The position numbers were made by a program, and so were the translations under genes. This document shows positions 1 to 7,308 of a DNA stretch of 7,456 nt, in pieces. The stretch's first letter is position 1; the number at the start of each line of letters is the position of its first letter. This DNA is from Bacteroidales bacterium (lineage in GTDB: Bacteria > Bacteroidota > Bacteroidia > Bacteroidales > UBA12481): NCBI GenBank assembly GCA_021160155.1, contig JAGHDB010000401.1:1-7456 (forward strand), read 5' to 3'. Under the pieces are notes generated by a model. It saw only the letters and a list, made by a program, of their open reading frames with translations, did not search any database and was not told where the DNA came from.

Positions 1-12
1 GGTTAAAGATAG

Positions 13-192
13 TCAGAATTTCAGGTATTCGATAGTTAAGCGGAGATCCAGCAATCCGTCAAATGAGGGTTGATAAGCCGGATCACCCATCACGGATGAC
101 AAGACATGAAGCAATTCGTCTTTAGTTACTTCACCCTGGTAATGCTCCACAATGAACTGTCGGTCTGAATTAATACGGAATGTAAACTCCAT
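13..192 (-). CDS. Short, probably truncated small soluble protein (59 aa)
   Basis: The 59-residue reading begins MEFTFRINSD and contains a conserved-looking core, YQGEVTKDELL, followed by DPAYQPSFDGLLDLR. This resembles the N-terminal half of small cytoplasmic Bacteroidota proteins of about 130 residues, with a beta-strand/helix start and a D(L/F)R motif mid-protein. That family assignment is from memory and function is unknown. I chose the ATG at 190-192 over the in-frame ATG at 238-240 because the extra 16 residues look unlike the family start and would sit in the likely leader. There is no signal peptide. The frame hits TGA at 13-15, just after the DLR motif, where the family would continue. 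Reading one base back after DLR gives an open frame (LNYRIPEILTIFN) to the window edge, so a frameshift, a nonsense mutation or a genuinely short protein are all possible. It lies about 100 bp downstream of the envelope operon on the same strand, with no clear terminator between them. Confidence 0.55.
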   Translation of the reverse strand: MEFTFRINSDRQFIVEHYQGEVTKDELLHVLSSVMGDPAYQPSFDGLLDLRLTIEYLKF

Positions 193-294
193 TATATGAG
201 ACAGATAAATCAAAAAACCAAAATAAGAAGAAAGTAACATTCTGTTAGAAACCTTTTGACAAACGGAATATAATTATGTAAATACTCAGTTGGG

Positions 295-2358
295 TTACCG
301 GACAATAAATCCCGATTTACCGGACCACCATTTCCCGGTTTCGTCAAAACCAAAAACGGAAATCCAGTATTTTCCGGGTTTGTCTTGTACAGTAAATTGA
401 ACATGGTGGGTTGAAGAGGGTTGACCCTCCTTCCATAACAGGATAGGGTCTAACATAGGTAAAGTTGGAACTTTTAATACCGGGACTGCAAATATTGAAG
501 TACCCGAAGGTTTAGGAAGATCAACGGTTGACAAAATAGCATACGGGGGGAGATCTAGTCCGGCATAATCAAAATTTCGTGATATGAAATTGACAATGGA
601 TGAGAATATCCCGTCGCCATGAATATAGAGCTTGTTTTTTAATTCAATGGTCCTGATCCTGTCAGGGGGCAGATCCATCAGTTCATTATGCCGGGTAAAC
701 GGGATTCCATCCAGCAAGACTAATGTTTTATATCCATCACCGATTGAATTTTGAGGGTACACATGAATAGAATAATTGGCTCCTTTTTTTCTGATATAAA
801 CATCTGGAACTACTTCGAAAATTATTTCACGCATATTAGCCAGCTTGATGTAATCATCAATGTGGATCACTCTTTCGGGGGGACTAAAAAAAGTTTTTTT
901 CTTTGGCAGGAGTACCGGTTTCACCGGCACGACTGTTTTACCCGGATTATAAATAGTTTTTAGCTGCAAGTCGATTTCTCTGTTTTTAATGTATTCCAGT
1001 TCATTGGGAGTCAGGCTGAATTCAGGCTGTATCATCTTATTGACACGGGTATCATATTGGGGGGTTACTTTAATAATCCAATCGGGGTTGGGCTCAGTAG
1101 TGAAAGTGAGAATATAATCTCTTGGTTCTGTGACATCCGGAAATGAGAAAATAAAAATCCCCTCTTTATTCGTAGTGGTTGCGTCAAACGAATTATCGTT
1201 CAGGATTGTCAGGCCCAATGTCACCGATGCAACTCCCTGTCCGGTTGACTGATTAATTACTCTGCCGCTGAGAATTCCTGCTTTTGTTTCGGGGAAATAA
1301 GCAGGGGTGGTTGTATTAAAAAAACCTTTAACAGTTTCATCCGGGTAGTGATGATTTTGCATCCACCGTTCGAATGCTGTTTTTTCAGCAGGTATTTGTG
1401 CATTGAATGACCAGCCAGGTAACCCCGGTATATAGTTGGTATTTGTAGTACCAGGTTCTTTAAGAGCAACCAGTATTTGCAATCCTGAAGCAGTTTTCTT
1501 AAAGAATTTGTCCGGTAGCGTATAATTGAAATTTGCCTGCCTCCGAATGGGATAGTGTGTCTGAGATTGAGTAATTGTTATGCTCTGATTTCCGGGATGA
1601 TCACCCGACCACAGTTTTCGTGCGAGGATTTTATTTTCATCATTCAAAATTGAGATTTGAACAATTCCGGAAGGGATATTCTTTTTTGGGATTGAAAATG
1701 TCAGTGTTCCGTTATCGATGCTTTTCCTGTCAAACCAGTACCAGGTGTAAGAACGGTGCACCAGCATCTTGGTTTTTGTATGATCGGGTAATTCTGAGCC
1801 GGTCATTTGAACCTGAAGTTGACCGGTTGTTTCCCGGATTTGAAGGTTGGATGCATGGTGTGGATTAACGGGTTCAACCGGTGTGGTGTTTTCATATTCT
1901 GGTTTCACAAGTGCAATCGATGCCAATCCGGCAGGATTGACGATCTTGACCGGCAAGACCGAAAAATCTGATACTGAGAAATTACGCATCCAATTAGTAT
2001 AGGCACGCAGGTAGTACCAACCCGATTTTGTTACTGCCGGGACAGGCATATTGCTGAAAACTTTGGAGTGGATAAGGAGCACATTCTGTTGGCACACCCG
2101 ATTTCCTTCCTGATCCATTAATTCAACTCTGACCGCCCGGCTCAGAACGGAAGGCTTGTAAGTGTCTTTTTCAAAAAGAGCCACGTGGTAATGAATCTGT
2201 TCTCCGGCCAGGTAGATAGAACGGTCTGAATTCAACCAGATCGTTTCCTGGAATCTTAATGCGGATTGATCCACCGGCGCTTGTGCCTGGAGTGGCATAT
2301 AGAGAGGTCCTGTAATAAGAATCAGTATCAGTGCTTTATATGGGATGATTTTCAACAT
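295..2358 (-). CDS. Secreted MG2 / carboxypeptidase-regulatory / TonB-plug-like protein (687 aa)
   Basis: An exported envelope protein of unknown molecular role. Residues 1-26 look like a signal peptide ending QAQA, with no lipobox. Residues about 38-145 resemble a macroglobulin MG2 domain (NSDRSIYLAGEQIHY, then SGWYYLRAYTNWMRN). Residues about 360-445 look like a carboxypeptidase-D regulatory beta-sandwich (GRVINQSTGQGVASV, then TTNKEGIFIFSF). Residues about 498-600 resemble a TonB receptor plug (LVLLDGIPF at 546-554, PPDRIRTIEL at 564-573, IHGDGIFSSIVNF at 579-591). No beta-barrel follows; the protein ends in a short beta-rich tail (KYWISVFGFDETGKWW). This order is familiar from Bacteroidota proteins encoded beside DUF4249 genes. 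It starts 12 bp after the DUF4249 stop, so it is probably co-transcribed. It may bind a substrate or contact the receptor, but this is inference. No catalytic motif or MG-family thioester motif was seen. Confidence 0.88.
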   Translation of the reverse strand: MLKIIPYKALILILITGPLYMPLQAQAPVDQSALRFQETIWLNSDRSIYLAGEQIHYHVALFEKDTYKPSVLSRAVRVELMDQEGNRVCQQNVLLIHSKVFSNMPVPAVTKSGWYYLRAYTNWMRNFSVSDFSVLPVKIVNPAGLASIALVKPEYENTTPVEPVNPHHASNLQIRETTGQLQVQMTGSELPDHTKTKMLVHRSYTWYWFDRKSIDNGTLTFSIPKKNIPSGIVQISILNDENKILARKLWSGDHPGNQSITITQSQTHYPIRRQANFNYTLPDKFFKKTASGLQILVALKEPGTTNTNYIPGLPGWSFNAQIPAEKTAFERWMQNHHYPDETVKGFFNTTTPAYFPETKAGILSGRVINQSTGQGVASVTLGLTILNDNSFDATTTNKEGIFIFSFPDVTEPRDYILTFTTEPNPDWIIKVTPQYDTRVNKMIQPEFSLTPNELEYIKNREIDLQLKTIYNPGKTVVPVKPVLLPKKKTFFSPPERVIHIDDYIKLANMREIIFEVVPDVYIRKKGANYSIHVYPQNSIGDGYKTLVLLDGIPFTRHNELMDLPPDRIRTIELKNKLYIHGDGIFSSIVNFISRNFDYAGLDLPPYAILSTVDLPKPSGTSIFAVPVLKVPTLPMLDPILLWKEGQPSSTHHVQFTVQDKPGKYWISVFGFDETGKWWSGKSGFIVR

Positions 2359-2370
2359 ATCAGTTTCAGG

Positions 2371-3531
2371 TTAATGATCTTCCCAGAATGGCGGGCGGGT
2401 GGTATAACCGCCTCGTAAAGTGCAATCATAACAATCGGCACTGGAAATCAGGTAATTTAATGTATACAGATCGAGCGTCAGAAAGGCACCTTTCGGGACC
2501 CGGTACCATGGATAGTCCCGGGTTCCGACATATTGCTGGTAGCAGGTAAAAGGAATGATTTTAAAATCTGTTGGCCGATCTGCAAAGATCCTCGTATCGG
2601 TAACTCCTGCAACCTCAAAGATCCCTGCCACTTTAACATCCGATTCGGTGGTGCAAAAAACATTTCCTCTGACACTGAAAGGTTGAATCTCATATAGTCC
2701 TCCGGCCCGGTCAACCAACTTGCTCAGGTCATTCCAAAACCGGTAGGCAGATTCGCTAATAGATAACTGTTTAACATGCAGGCTATAGCGGATCGAGAGC
2801 GCTTCTCCATATTGGGATTCAAAGTGCAGCGGGGCATTGATAATCCGGTTTTCAGCCAGTCCGGATGTACTGGCCACATAAATTCCGGTAATATTCTTTG
2901 AAAAAAAACAGGTTTTGACTGAATCGTTTGAAGCTGGCAGGGTCTCTTTGCCATTCCAGATGTGGGTTGCCGTGTAAGGAACGGAGAAAAGATAGGTGGC
3001 ATCCATTGACCATCGGTAATAGGATATTCCGGCGGCATCCTGATGTGTGCTGGTAAAAAACCGGTATCCGCTGACAGTGATACCGTCTTCACTCCTTTTA
3101 TCCAGTACGGTTTTATAGGTAATCGAATCGATTGGAGAAGCAACGCGCATTTTTTCAAAGTTTGACTCAAAGATGTTTCCATCATACAAGACAAACAACT
3201 TATATGATTTTCCGGGTTCAGGAATAAAATCCGATGCGGTCAGGTAAGTGCCGGGGGCCGATTCATCAAAAGGGAATTCATTTCCATCATTACAAATGAT
3301 TCCGGCTACGGCTCCACTCAATTTTTGAGGCTTTGCATTGGAATGCTCAGAGTAGGTGTAGAGTGGGGCTGATTGCGAGATCAGCAGGCGTGATCTGGTT
3401 GTTGTATCATTATTGACCAGGCATTCTATGAAAATCATATCATCGTACCGGGTAGTATCGGGGACAAAACGGTCGATGCATGACCCTAAAAGCAACAAAA
3501 TGAGCAGAGGCAGTATATTAATTAACCGCAT
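2371..3531 (-). CDS. DUF4249 family outer-membrane lipoprotein (386 aa)
   Basis: A probable outer-membrane lipoprotein partner of the adjacent receptor. The N-terminus MRLINILPLLILLLLGSC is a lipoprotein signal with lipobox LGSC and lipidated Cys18. DUF4249 family features are visible: GTYLTASDFIPEPGKSYKL (about 94-112) with ESNFEKM after it, SISESAYRFWNDLSKL followed by GNVF in the C-terminal half, and the hallmark C-terminus CYDC...RGG...PPFW (367-383). The length of about 390 aa is normal for the family. The open frame extends upstream to a TTG at 3538-3540, but the ATG at 3529-3531 places the lipobox correctly and is preferred. The gene overlaps the end of the receptor gene by 14 bp, which suggests translational coupling. 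DUF4249 proteins commonly sit beside TonB-dependent receptors and are thought of as SusD-like partners, but no ligand is known to me. Cys367 and Cys370 could form a disulfide or bind metal. Confidence 0.93.
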   Translation of the reverse strand: MRLINILPLLILLLLGSCIDRFVPDTTRYDDMIFIECLVNNDTTTRSRLLISQSAPLYTYSEHSNAKPQKLSGAVAGIICNDGNEFPFDESAPGTYLTASDFIPEPGKSYKLFVLYDGNIFESNFEKMRVASPIDSITYKTVLDKRSEDGITVSGYRFFTSTHQDAAGISYYRWSMDATYLFSVPYTATHIWNGKETLPASNDSVKTCFFSKNITGIYVASTSGLAENRIINAPLHFESQYGEALSIRYSLHVKQLSISESAYRFWNDLSKLVDRAGGLYEIQPFSVRGNVFCTTESDVKVAGIFEVAGVTDTRIFADRPTDFKIIPFTCYQQYVGTRDYPWYRVPKGAFLTLDLYTLNYLISSADCYDCTLRGGYTTRPPFWEDH

Positions 3532-6298
3532 AGTTGCCAAGTTTGAAATTATAGGTTATTGTAAAGATCGGCACTCCGTAAATTGATAGTTTATAAACCC
3601 GGATATATCCCTCATCATTGGTAAAATAGATAGAGTAAGCATTTCGTCTGCCGGTGACATTATAAACAGAAAGCATCCATGATCCATGGGCAAATTTTTT
3701 CTTCAATAAATTTCCCTCAAGATTCAGTGAGAGATCCCATCTGAAATAATCAGGAATCCTGAATTCATTACGCAAAGAATAATTGACTACTTTGTAACCG
3801 TCAACGATGAAATACCCGGTAGGATAAGTAATGGGCCGGCCTGTGCTGTAAACCAAATTGGTTGAAACAGATAATCTCCGGGAGATTTTCAGATTACCCA
3901 CCAGATTGAGTGCATGAGGTTTGTCATAGCTGGCCGGATAGGTCAAACCGTAATTAATTTTTTCCCAGGGTTTTTCTCCGTTGACGGTAATCAGTGATCT
4001 GGAATAGGTATAACTAATCCATCCGGTAAACCGACCGCTTTTTTTCCGGATCAGGAACTCAGCGCCCCATGCTTTTTGCATACCCTGCAGGGTGAGTGTT
4101 TCGATCGCCGGATTAAAGCTGAGGTCCGCCCCGTCCTTATAATCAATGATATGATTGGTTTTTTTATAGTAGATCTCTGCAGATGTTTCGATGGTTGATT
4201 GATTAAGATTCTTATAGATCCCAAAGCTCACCTGATCCGATACCGGAGGAACGGTAAAGGGATCGGTAAGTTTCCACCGGTCGGTCGGAGAAATAGAGGT
4301 GGTATTGGAGAGCATATAAATATATTGCCTCATTCTGTTGTAGCTGAGTTTAAGGGAGAAATCAGGATTCAACTCCCAATTCAATGCCACCCGGTATTCC
4401 GGTCCGGAATACCGGGCAATGGTTTTCCCGGCCGTATAAGAGATGGTATCAATGATATTTTCAATTACATAGGGGCTATCCTTTTTAAACACATTAATAT
4501 CATTGGGTCCCAGGTAATTAAAGAAACTATATCGCAGTCCGGCATAAAGGGTTAACCGGTCGGTAATGGTTATTTCATCCGAAGCAGATAACGCATATTC
4601 TAATCCGGCTTCGCGGCCTAAATCAATGGGCGTCAATATCGAGTGGTCACCTGTTGGCTGAATGATACCCTGATCCAGGTGGTGCAGTATGATGTCAGCG
4701 CCAAAGCCGGTTTTGTGTCTTGCAGCCGGATATCCGGTAAATTTAATTTTTAATTCTTCGGACCTCACTCTGAATTTATGTTCAAAGGCACGGGTCTCCT
4801 GTTCACGATTGCCTTGGTAATTTGAATAATTGCTGAATACTCCGGCAAAGTTCATGCTCCATTTATCCCGGATTTTTCTGTCATAAATGACGGATGCTCC
4901 TATGTTTTCATAATGGTAATCATGAGTGGTGGAAAGTGCGAACTTATCTTTGCTGTAATATCCAAAGATCTGCCATGAATCATTATGATTACCCAGGTGG
5001 TGAAATCCGGCCATAACATCATAAAAGGAGCCTTTGCGTTTATATAGATCTGCATTGTTTAAACGGTTCAGGATCCAGTCAGAGTAGGTTGAACGAACAC
5101 TCAGGATTACAGAACTTTTATCCTTTACCACCGGGGATTCAATCAGGAGAGATCCGGTAACCGGGCTGACACTTCCGCGGGCGCCAAACTTTTTTTTATT
5201 CCCTTTTCGGGTGAATAGTTCAAATATTGAGGCGAGTCTGCCTCCATATTCAGCCGGAAAATTACTTTTATACAGATTAAAACCATTGATGATATCCGGA
5301 TTAAAAGCAGAGAAAAATCCAAACAGATGACCCGTGTTTAAGACTGGGATATCATTGAGTAGAAACAAGTTCTGATCAGATGAAGATCCTCTGACATTGA
5401 ATCCTGCAGATCCTTCGCCCACTGTTTGGACGCCCGGTGTCAGGCTGGCTACTTTCAGAATATCCCGTTCACCCATCACCACCGGGATACTTTTTATCTC
5501 CTGTGCATCTATTCGCTGAAATCCCATCTGTAATCCCCTGACATTATTGTGGATATCAGATTTTACCACAATTTCCTGGATGTTGATCAGTTTAGGATCC
5601 ATCTCGATGTTCAGCATGCCTGAACTTCTCATTTCAACTAGATAAAACCCGGGATTCATCTCCATGCTTGAGACATTCAATTTAAAAGTGGTCCCTGATG
5701 GTACCGGCAGTACATAATCACCGTTACCATCAGAGATTATTCCGTTGTTTGTCCCGGAAACCAGGACAGTGGCTCCTATCACCGGCTCACCGTTCGCGCT
5801 GTTGGTAATTCTTCCCGACAGATAACATTTCTCCGACCTGTTTGTATTGGAGAGGGAACCGACCACCACCTTTCTGATCTTTTTTTCATACGAGTAATTT
5901 CCAAAATACGTTTTCGAGATGGATTGCCCGTTACTGTCTCGCCTGGGTATTGTTGCGTGATAATTGTTTCGTTGAGGTGTGTTCATCAATTTCCGGTCAC
6001 CGGTGATAAAACACTGGTTGTTTGCGCGGAACCAATAATTGATTTTATCGGGTTTGAGGAGTTTATCAAATATCTGGCCGATATCAACCGAGTCACCATT
6101 TAAAGTAACCCGGATGTCTTTCACCCATTCGGGTTGGTAGTAAATTAAGATCCCATATTTTTTATTAAGGATCCCGGCAAATTCCCCGAAGGTGATGGAA
6201 TTGATATTCAGGGCAATTTTTGGTAATTTAATTTCTTGTGCATTCAGTCTGAATGAAAAAACCAGGAGCAGAGAGAAAGCTAATAGGATTTTTCTCAT
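3518..6298 (-). CDS. STN-type TonB-dependent outer-membrane receptor (926 aa)
   Basis: An outer-membrane active transporter driven by TonB-ExbBD; the substrate is unknown. Domains in order: signal peptide 1-20 (ends RLNA); STN (secretin/TonB N-terminal) domain about 28-100; a polar linker about 101-155; a carboxypeptidase-D-like beta-sandwich about 158-235 (LSGRITNSANGEPVIGATV); a plug about 255-365 (GERDILKVASLTPGVQTVGEG, GFNVRGSSSDQNLFLLNDIP, GHLFGFFSAFNPD, FPAEYGGRLAS); then a beta-barrel from about 370 to the end, with typical late-barrel text VYNVTGRRNAYSIYF. The plug matches the receptor class that accompanies DUF4249 proteins rather than the SusC class. The start ATG overlaps the upstream stop as ATGA (6295-6298), so translation is probably coupled. 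STN domains usually signal to a FecR-type anti-sigma factor, yet none is encoded here. The protein ends KLGNYAVN rather than with the usual terminal aromatic residue. The frame is intact throughout. Confidence 0.96.
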   Translation of the reverse strand: MRKILLAFSLLLVFSFRLNAQEIKLPKIALNINSITFGEFAGILNKKYGILIYYQPEWVKDIRVTLNGDSVDIGQIFDKLLKPDKINYWFRANNQCFITGDRKLMNTPQRNNYHATIPRRDSNGQSISKTYFGNYSYEKKIRKVVVGSLSNTNRSEKCYLSGRITNSANGEPVIGATVLVSGTNNGIISDGNGDYVLPVPSGTTFKLNVSSMEMNPGFYLVEMRSSGMLNIEMDPKLINIQEIVVKSDIHNNVRGLQMGFQRIDAQEIKSIPVVMGERDILKVASLTPGVQTVGEGSAGFNVRGSSSDQNLFLLNDIPVLNTGHLFGFFSAFNPDIINGFNLYKSNFPAEYGGRLASIFELFTRKGNKKKFGARGSVSPVTGSLLIESPVVKDKSSVILSVRSTYSDWILNRLNNADLYKRKGSFYDVMAGFHHLGNHNDSWQIFGYYSKDKFALSTTHDYHYENIGASVIYDRKIRDKWSMNFAGVFSNYSNYQGNREQETRAFEHKFRVRSEELKIKFTGYPAARHKTGFGADIILHHLDQGIIQPTGDHSILTPIDLGREAGLEYALSASDEITITDRLTLYAGLRYSFFNYLGPNDINVFKKDSPYVIENIIDTISYTAGKTIARYSGPEYRVALNWELNPDFSLKLSYNRMRQYIYMLSNTTSISPTDRWKLTDPFTVPPVSDQVSFGIYKNLNQSTIETSAEIYYKKTNHIIDYKDGADLSFNPAIETLTLQGMQKAWGAEFLIRKKSGRFTGWISYTYSRSLITVNGEKPWEKINYGLTYPASYDKPHALNLVGNLKISRRLSVSTNLVYSTGRPITYPTGYFIVDGYKVVNYSLRNEFRIPDYFRWDLSLNLEGNLLKKKFAHGSWMLSVYNVTGRRNAYSIYFTNDEGYIRVYKLSIYGVPIFTITYNFKLGNYAVN

Positions 6299-7032
6299 AC
6301 TGGTTTTTTTAGTAACGAATTACAGTAGGTCACCAGTTTAATGTGGTTTACATCCTTTTTACCCCAAAAGGTTAAGTGCTCCCGGCTTATGTAATTTTGC
6401 AATTGATTCTTTAACTCCGGGAAAAGACGGAAGAGGGTTCGTTTGCCGTGATAATTTATCAGTTTATGGTTAACCTGCAGGATCTTTTTACTGTTTGTAT
6501 CATACACATAATCCGAATTACCGGTTGCAGAGACCGCGAGTTTCCTTGATTTAAGAAGGAGTAGATTGACCGGTCCGTTCACAAGAACTTCGCAAAACCT
6601 GCGCTCATGGGTGGAATCCTCATCCGGGCAGGGGCGGAATAATTTGCTATTAAGGGTAAAGCGGTCGATATTGTTGTTTTTGAGTGCAATCTGCATGTGT
6701 GGTCCAGTGCCATTTATCCAGTTTAACACCAGTTTGTTAGAGTAAACATCATAACGAAGAAGCAGATGGTCAAATTGAACCTGGTGGATAACCACATAGC
6801 CCTGTTTCCACTCCGGACCAATAAAAAAGGGATTACCCATAGCGTGACTCATAGCCGGGGTCTGATAAAAATCTCCACTGATCAGCCTTGCATCTGTTTG
6901 ATACAACGGATCAAAACAGATACGTACCTGATCAGAAGTAATGGATTGTTTGATATCCTGTGCCGGCAACATGGTTGGGGTGATAACGAAAAAGAGCAGA
7001 ATGAGTTTTTCCCGGACGGATATCGTATCCAT
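6295..7032 (-). CDS. Exported protein of unknown function, first gene of the receptor operon (245 aa)
   Basis: The first gene of the operon. Residues 1-25 form a signal peptide (hydrophobic LILLFFVITPTML, likely cleavage after PAQ), with no lipobox cysteine, so the mature protein is probably periplasmic or secreted. I recognise the general pattern of an uncharacterised Bacteroidota family: SGDFYQ (52-57), then HLLLRYDVYSNKLVLNW (89-105), IDRFTLNSKLF (122-132), FCEVLVNGPVNLLLLKSRK (146-164), a YVYD strand, and a helical end (FPELKNQLQNYISREHLTF; later VTYCNSLL). This suggests a beta-rich domain followed by a helical tail. Cysteines 39, 135, 147 and 237 could form disulfides. The stop overlaps the receptor start by 4 bp, so it is likely made in step with the receptor and may assist or sense it, but no function can be assigned. 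The ATG at 7030-7032 is the only start that keeps the complete signal peptide. Confidence 0.85.
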   Translation of the reverse strand: MDTISVREKLILLFFVITPTMLPAQDIKQSITSDQVRICFDPLYQTDARLISGDFYQTPAMSHAMGNPFFIGPEWKQGYVVIHQVQFDHLLLRYDVYSNKLVLNWINGTGPHMQIALKNNNIDRFTLNSKLFRPCPDEDSTHERRFCEVLVNGPVNLLLLKSRKLAVSATGNSDYVYDTNSKKILQVNHKLINYHGKRTLFRLFPELKNQLQNYISREHLTFWGKKDVNHIKLVTYCNSLLKKPV

Positions 7033-7050
7033 TTAATGTTATTGTTAGAC

Positions 7051-7128
7051 TACTAAATTTATGGTGAAAATAAACAGATATCTGTGAATATGTTGAATTG
7101 GAATTCTTAAAAAATGTGAAATTTAGTA
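7051..7128. repeat. 10-bp perfect inverted repeat flanking the operon leader
   Basis: TACTAAATTT at 7051-7060 is the exact reverse complement of AAATTTAGTA at 7119-7128, with 58 bp between. Part of the motif (ATTTAGTA) recurs at 7308-7315. The arms are too far apart for a terminator hairpin and lie 19-96 bp upstream of the operon start codon, so paired binding sites for a regulator are a reasonable guess. AT-richness makes chance partly likely. Confidence 0.4.
7074..7085. promoter_or_regulatory. 12-bp perfect palindrome, possible operator
   Basis: ACAGATATCTGT is a perfect 12-bp palindrome centred about 47 bp upstream of the operon start codon, inside the larger inverted repeat at 7051-7128. 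A dimeric regulator could bind it. No regulator gene in the window can be linked to it. Confidence 0.3.
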
Positions 7129-7143
7129 TGTGTGAATCCAAAG

Positions 7144-7171
7144 TTGCCCCGTGGCCGTAAAAATAATTTTG
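7144..7171 (+). promoter_or_regulatory. Candidate Bacteroidota-type promoter, plus strand
   Basis: TTG at 7144-7146 is followed after 17 bp by TAATTTTG at 7164-7171, a full match to the Bacteroidota -7 consensus TAnnTTTG. Transcription would start near 7176-7180 and read the 27-codon ORF and the gene at 7362. The -7 box overlaps an inverted repeat, ATTTTG-N4-CAAAAT (7166-7181), which could be an operator. Confidence 0.4.
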
Positions 7172-7224
7172 TCACCAAAATATAGAATAAGGGCATAGGG
7201 TTGTGTCTTCCTGATCTTACCCAC

Positions 7225-7308
7225 ATGCTGAGCAGTAACAAATTAACCATACTTTGGGTTAGCTGCCTGGGGTTCTCCATTTTATTAACTTTTACCGGGC
7301 AACACTGA
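7225..7308 (+). CDS. Possible 27-aa hydrophobic small protein
   Basis: An ATG at 7225 opens 27 codons ending in TGA at 7306-7308. The product, MLSSNKLTILWV and onwards, has a short polar start, a hydrophobic stretch of roughly 17 residues (TILWVSCLGFSILLTFT) and a tiny polar tail, like a single-pass membrane micropeptide or a bare signal sequence. It lies about 50 bp after the plus-strand promoter candidate and ends 53 bp before the next gene. No Shine-Dalgarno motif is visible, which is normal for this phylum. It may be a real small protein, a leader peptide or a chance ORF; I do not recognise it. Confidence 0.25.
   Translation: MLSSNKLTILWVSCLGFSILLTFTGQH

Noticed and set aside
193..294. 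Transcription terminator after the 687-aa gene
   Set aside because: No GC-rich stem followed by a T-run on the minus strand was found; only the short AT palindrome ATAATTAT is present, so termination cannot be claimed.
295..325. Direct repeat TTACCGGAC at 295-303 and 317-325
   Set aside because: It lies at the 3' end of the coding sequence, is short, and is offset by 22 bp out of frame. The TCCGG/CCGGTAA words recur across the window's genes, so it looks like composition.
886..900. A7-G-T7 run as a programmed frameshift site or terminator
   Set aside because: It lies inside an intact long frame encoding KKKTFFS; the slippery heptamer is not in the right frame and there is no GC-rich stem. 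It is still a possible sequencing-error or slippage spot.
2724..3194. 156-codon minus-strand open frame inside the DUF4249 gene
   Set aside because: It overlaps DUF4249 in another frame; the DUF4249 frame carries the lipobox and family motifs, so this is a shadow.
3538..3540. TTG as the start of the DUF4249 gene
   Set aside because: The ATG three codons downstream gives a normal lipoprotein signal (MRLINIL) and needs no rare start.
4199..4555. 118-codon plus-strand open frame opposite the receptor barrel
   Set aside because: It is antisense to a well-supported TonB receptor gene, has no recognisable domain, and its composition looks like a mirrored coding frame.
6766..7056. 96-codon plus-strand open frame opposite the 245-aa gene
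   Set aside because: Antisense to a gene with a clear signal peptide and coupled stop; no domain or promoter support.
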